A DNA stretch of 64,000 nucleotides. It comes from Iocasia fonsfrigidae. Its GTDB lineage: Bacteria > Bacillota > Halanaerobiia > Halanaerobiales > DTU029. Under the pieces are notes generated by a model. The model was not told the DNA's origin. It saw only the letters and a program-made list of their open reading frames with translations, and searched no databases. Below, piece by piece: positions 63,655-64,000 of this stretch (its first letter is position 1; each line of letters begins with the position of its first letter). Location of the stretch: contig NZ_CP046640.1 in the NCBI RefSeq assembly GCF_017751145.1, positions 2,646,137 to 2,710,136 on the forward strand, given 5' to 3'. Made by a program: the position numbers and the translations under genes.

Positions 63655-64000
63655 CTAATATTCTGGAAATATTAATTGTTTATTATCATCAATACTTATC
63701 CTAAAAAACTTATTCATTAAATCTGCATATACTGCTTGTGGTTCAATATCGGCAAACAATTCAGGGTGAGCAAGTTTAGCATAATATAAGTCTCCAACTA
63801 CCGAAGGCAACCCACTATTTACAAGCCAGGTCATTACATATACCCTGTCATTCTTAACAGCTGATGTATTTTTAAGACCTGTTCTGTTGATTATTTCCTT
63901 CCAAGACTCTTTCATTTCTTCATTAGAAACTCCAGGACTTTCCATCCTAATTATTAATTCTGGATTTTCTTGAATTACATACTCACTGGAAACCTCAGGA
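63655..64000 (-). CDS. btuF: periplasmic binding protein of the corrinoid/iron ABC transporter, partial
   Basis: The C-terminal part only; the frame stays open to the window edge, so the start lies outside. The visible part has NPELIIRMESPGVSNEEMKE and NDRVYVMTWLVNSGLPSVV, typical of the C-terminal lobe of the BtuF/FepB binding-protein family. It is the first transporter gene of the btuF-btuC-btuD-btuB order. Confidence 0.85.
   Translation of the reverse strand, partial: PEVSSEYVIQENPELIIRMESPGVSNEEMKESWKEIINRTGLKNTSAVKNDRVYVMTWLVNSGLPSVVGDLYYAKLAHPELFADIEPQAVYADLMNKFFRISIDDNKQLIFPEY

Noticed and set aside
1-64000. CRISPR arrays, tRNA or rRNA genes, prophage or complete insertion sequences
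   Set aside because: No regular spaced repeats, no tRNA-like cloverleaf, no transposase or phage gene with recognisable motifs was found on reading both strands.

Overview
The window is AT-rich and almost entirely coded on the minus strand. It reads as a chromosomal segment of an anaerobic, fermentative, low-GC Firmicute that has an outer membrane. The evidence is Firmicute-style anaerobic cobalamin genes and propanediol microcompartment genes next to a clear TonB-dependent outer-membrane receptor (59802-61634). This combination fits Halanaerobiales or another diderm Firmicute lineage; the genus cannot be fixed from the sequence alone.

Region A (687-16725) is a catabolic cluster. In transcription order it holds hydantoinase/oxoprolinase subunits (HyuA, HyuB), a FrlB-type SIS-domain deglycase, a GntR/UTRA regulator, a FrlD-type PfkB kinase, a TRAP transporter (DctP, DctQ, DctM), adenosylcobalamin-dependent glutamate mutase (GlmS, GlmL, GlmE), methylaspartate ammonia-lyase, and a DUF1446 (AtuA-like)/DUF4387 pair. 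My reading is uptake of a glycated, glutamate-related compound, its phosphorylation and deglycation, and fermentation of the released glutamate by the methylaspartate route. The joining of the two halves is inference.

Region B (17058-36567) is the anaerobic cobalamin pathway in two riboswitch-led units. The first runs from a sigma-70 type promoter and cobalamin riboswitch (20555-20712) through cblT, cblS, cobU, cobS and cobC to a strong terminator (17058-17113). The second runs from a promoter (36539-36567), a second cobalamin riboswitch (36289-36441) and one or two terminator hairpins through a cbiF-cbiK fusion, cbiH, cbiJ, cbiG, cbiA, cobO, cbiC, cbiD, two cobyric acid synthases, cbiB, pduX, cobD and a GNAT gene. 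The lower ligand appears to be taken from salvaged alpha-ribazole (CblT/CblS); no cobT is present in the window.

Region C (36672-54310) is a nearly complete pdu operon: pduA, B, C, D, E, G, H, K, J, L, a eutJ-like gene, pduM, N, O (split in two), P, S, T, Q, W, U, V. It encodes a microcompartment that degrades 1,2-propanediol (possibly also glycerol) with a B12-dependent diol dehydratase. A PocR-domain histidine kinase and a YesN/AraC-type response regulator (54655-57509) lie just upstream and are the likely controllers.

Region D (57737-64000) continues the B12 theme: cbiL with a decayed cbiK fragment at its 3' end, cbiT, cbiE, a TonB-dependent receptor, and btuD, btuC and a partial btuF. 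The whole window is therefore a B12 supply-and-use island: synthesis, lower-ligand salvage, uptake, two adenosyltransferases and two B12-dependent mutase/dehydratase systems. Only one short unrecognised gene (1-351) is supported on the plus strand.
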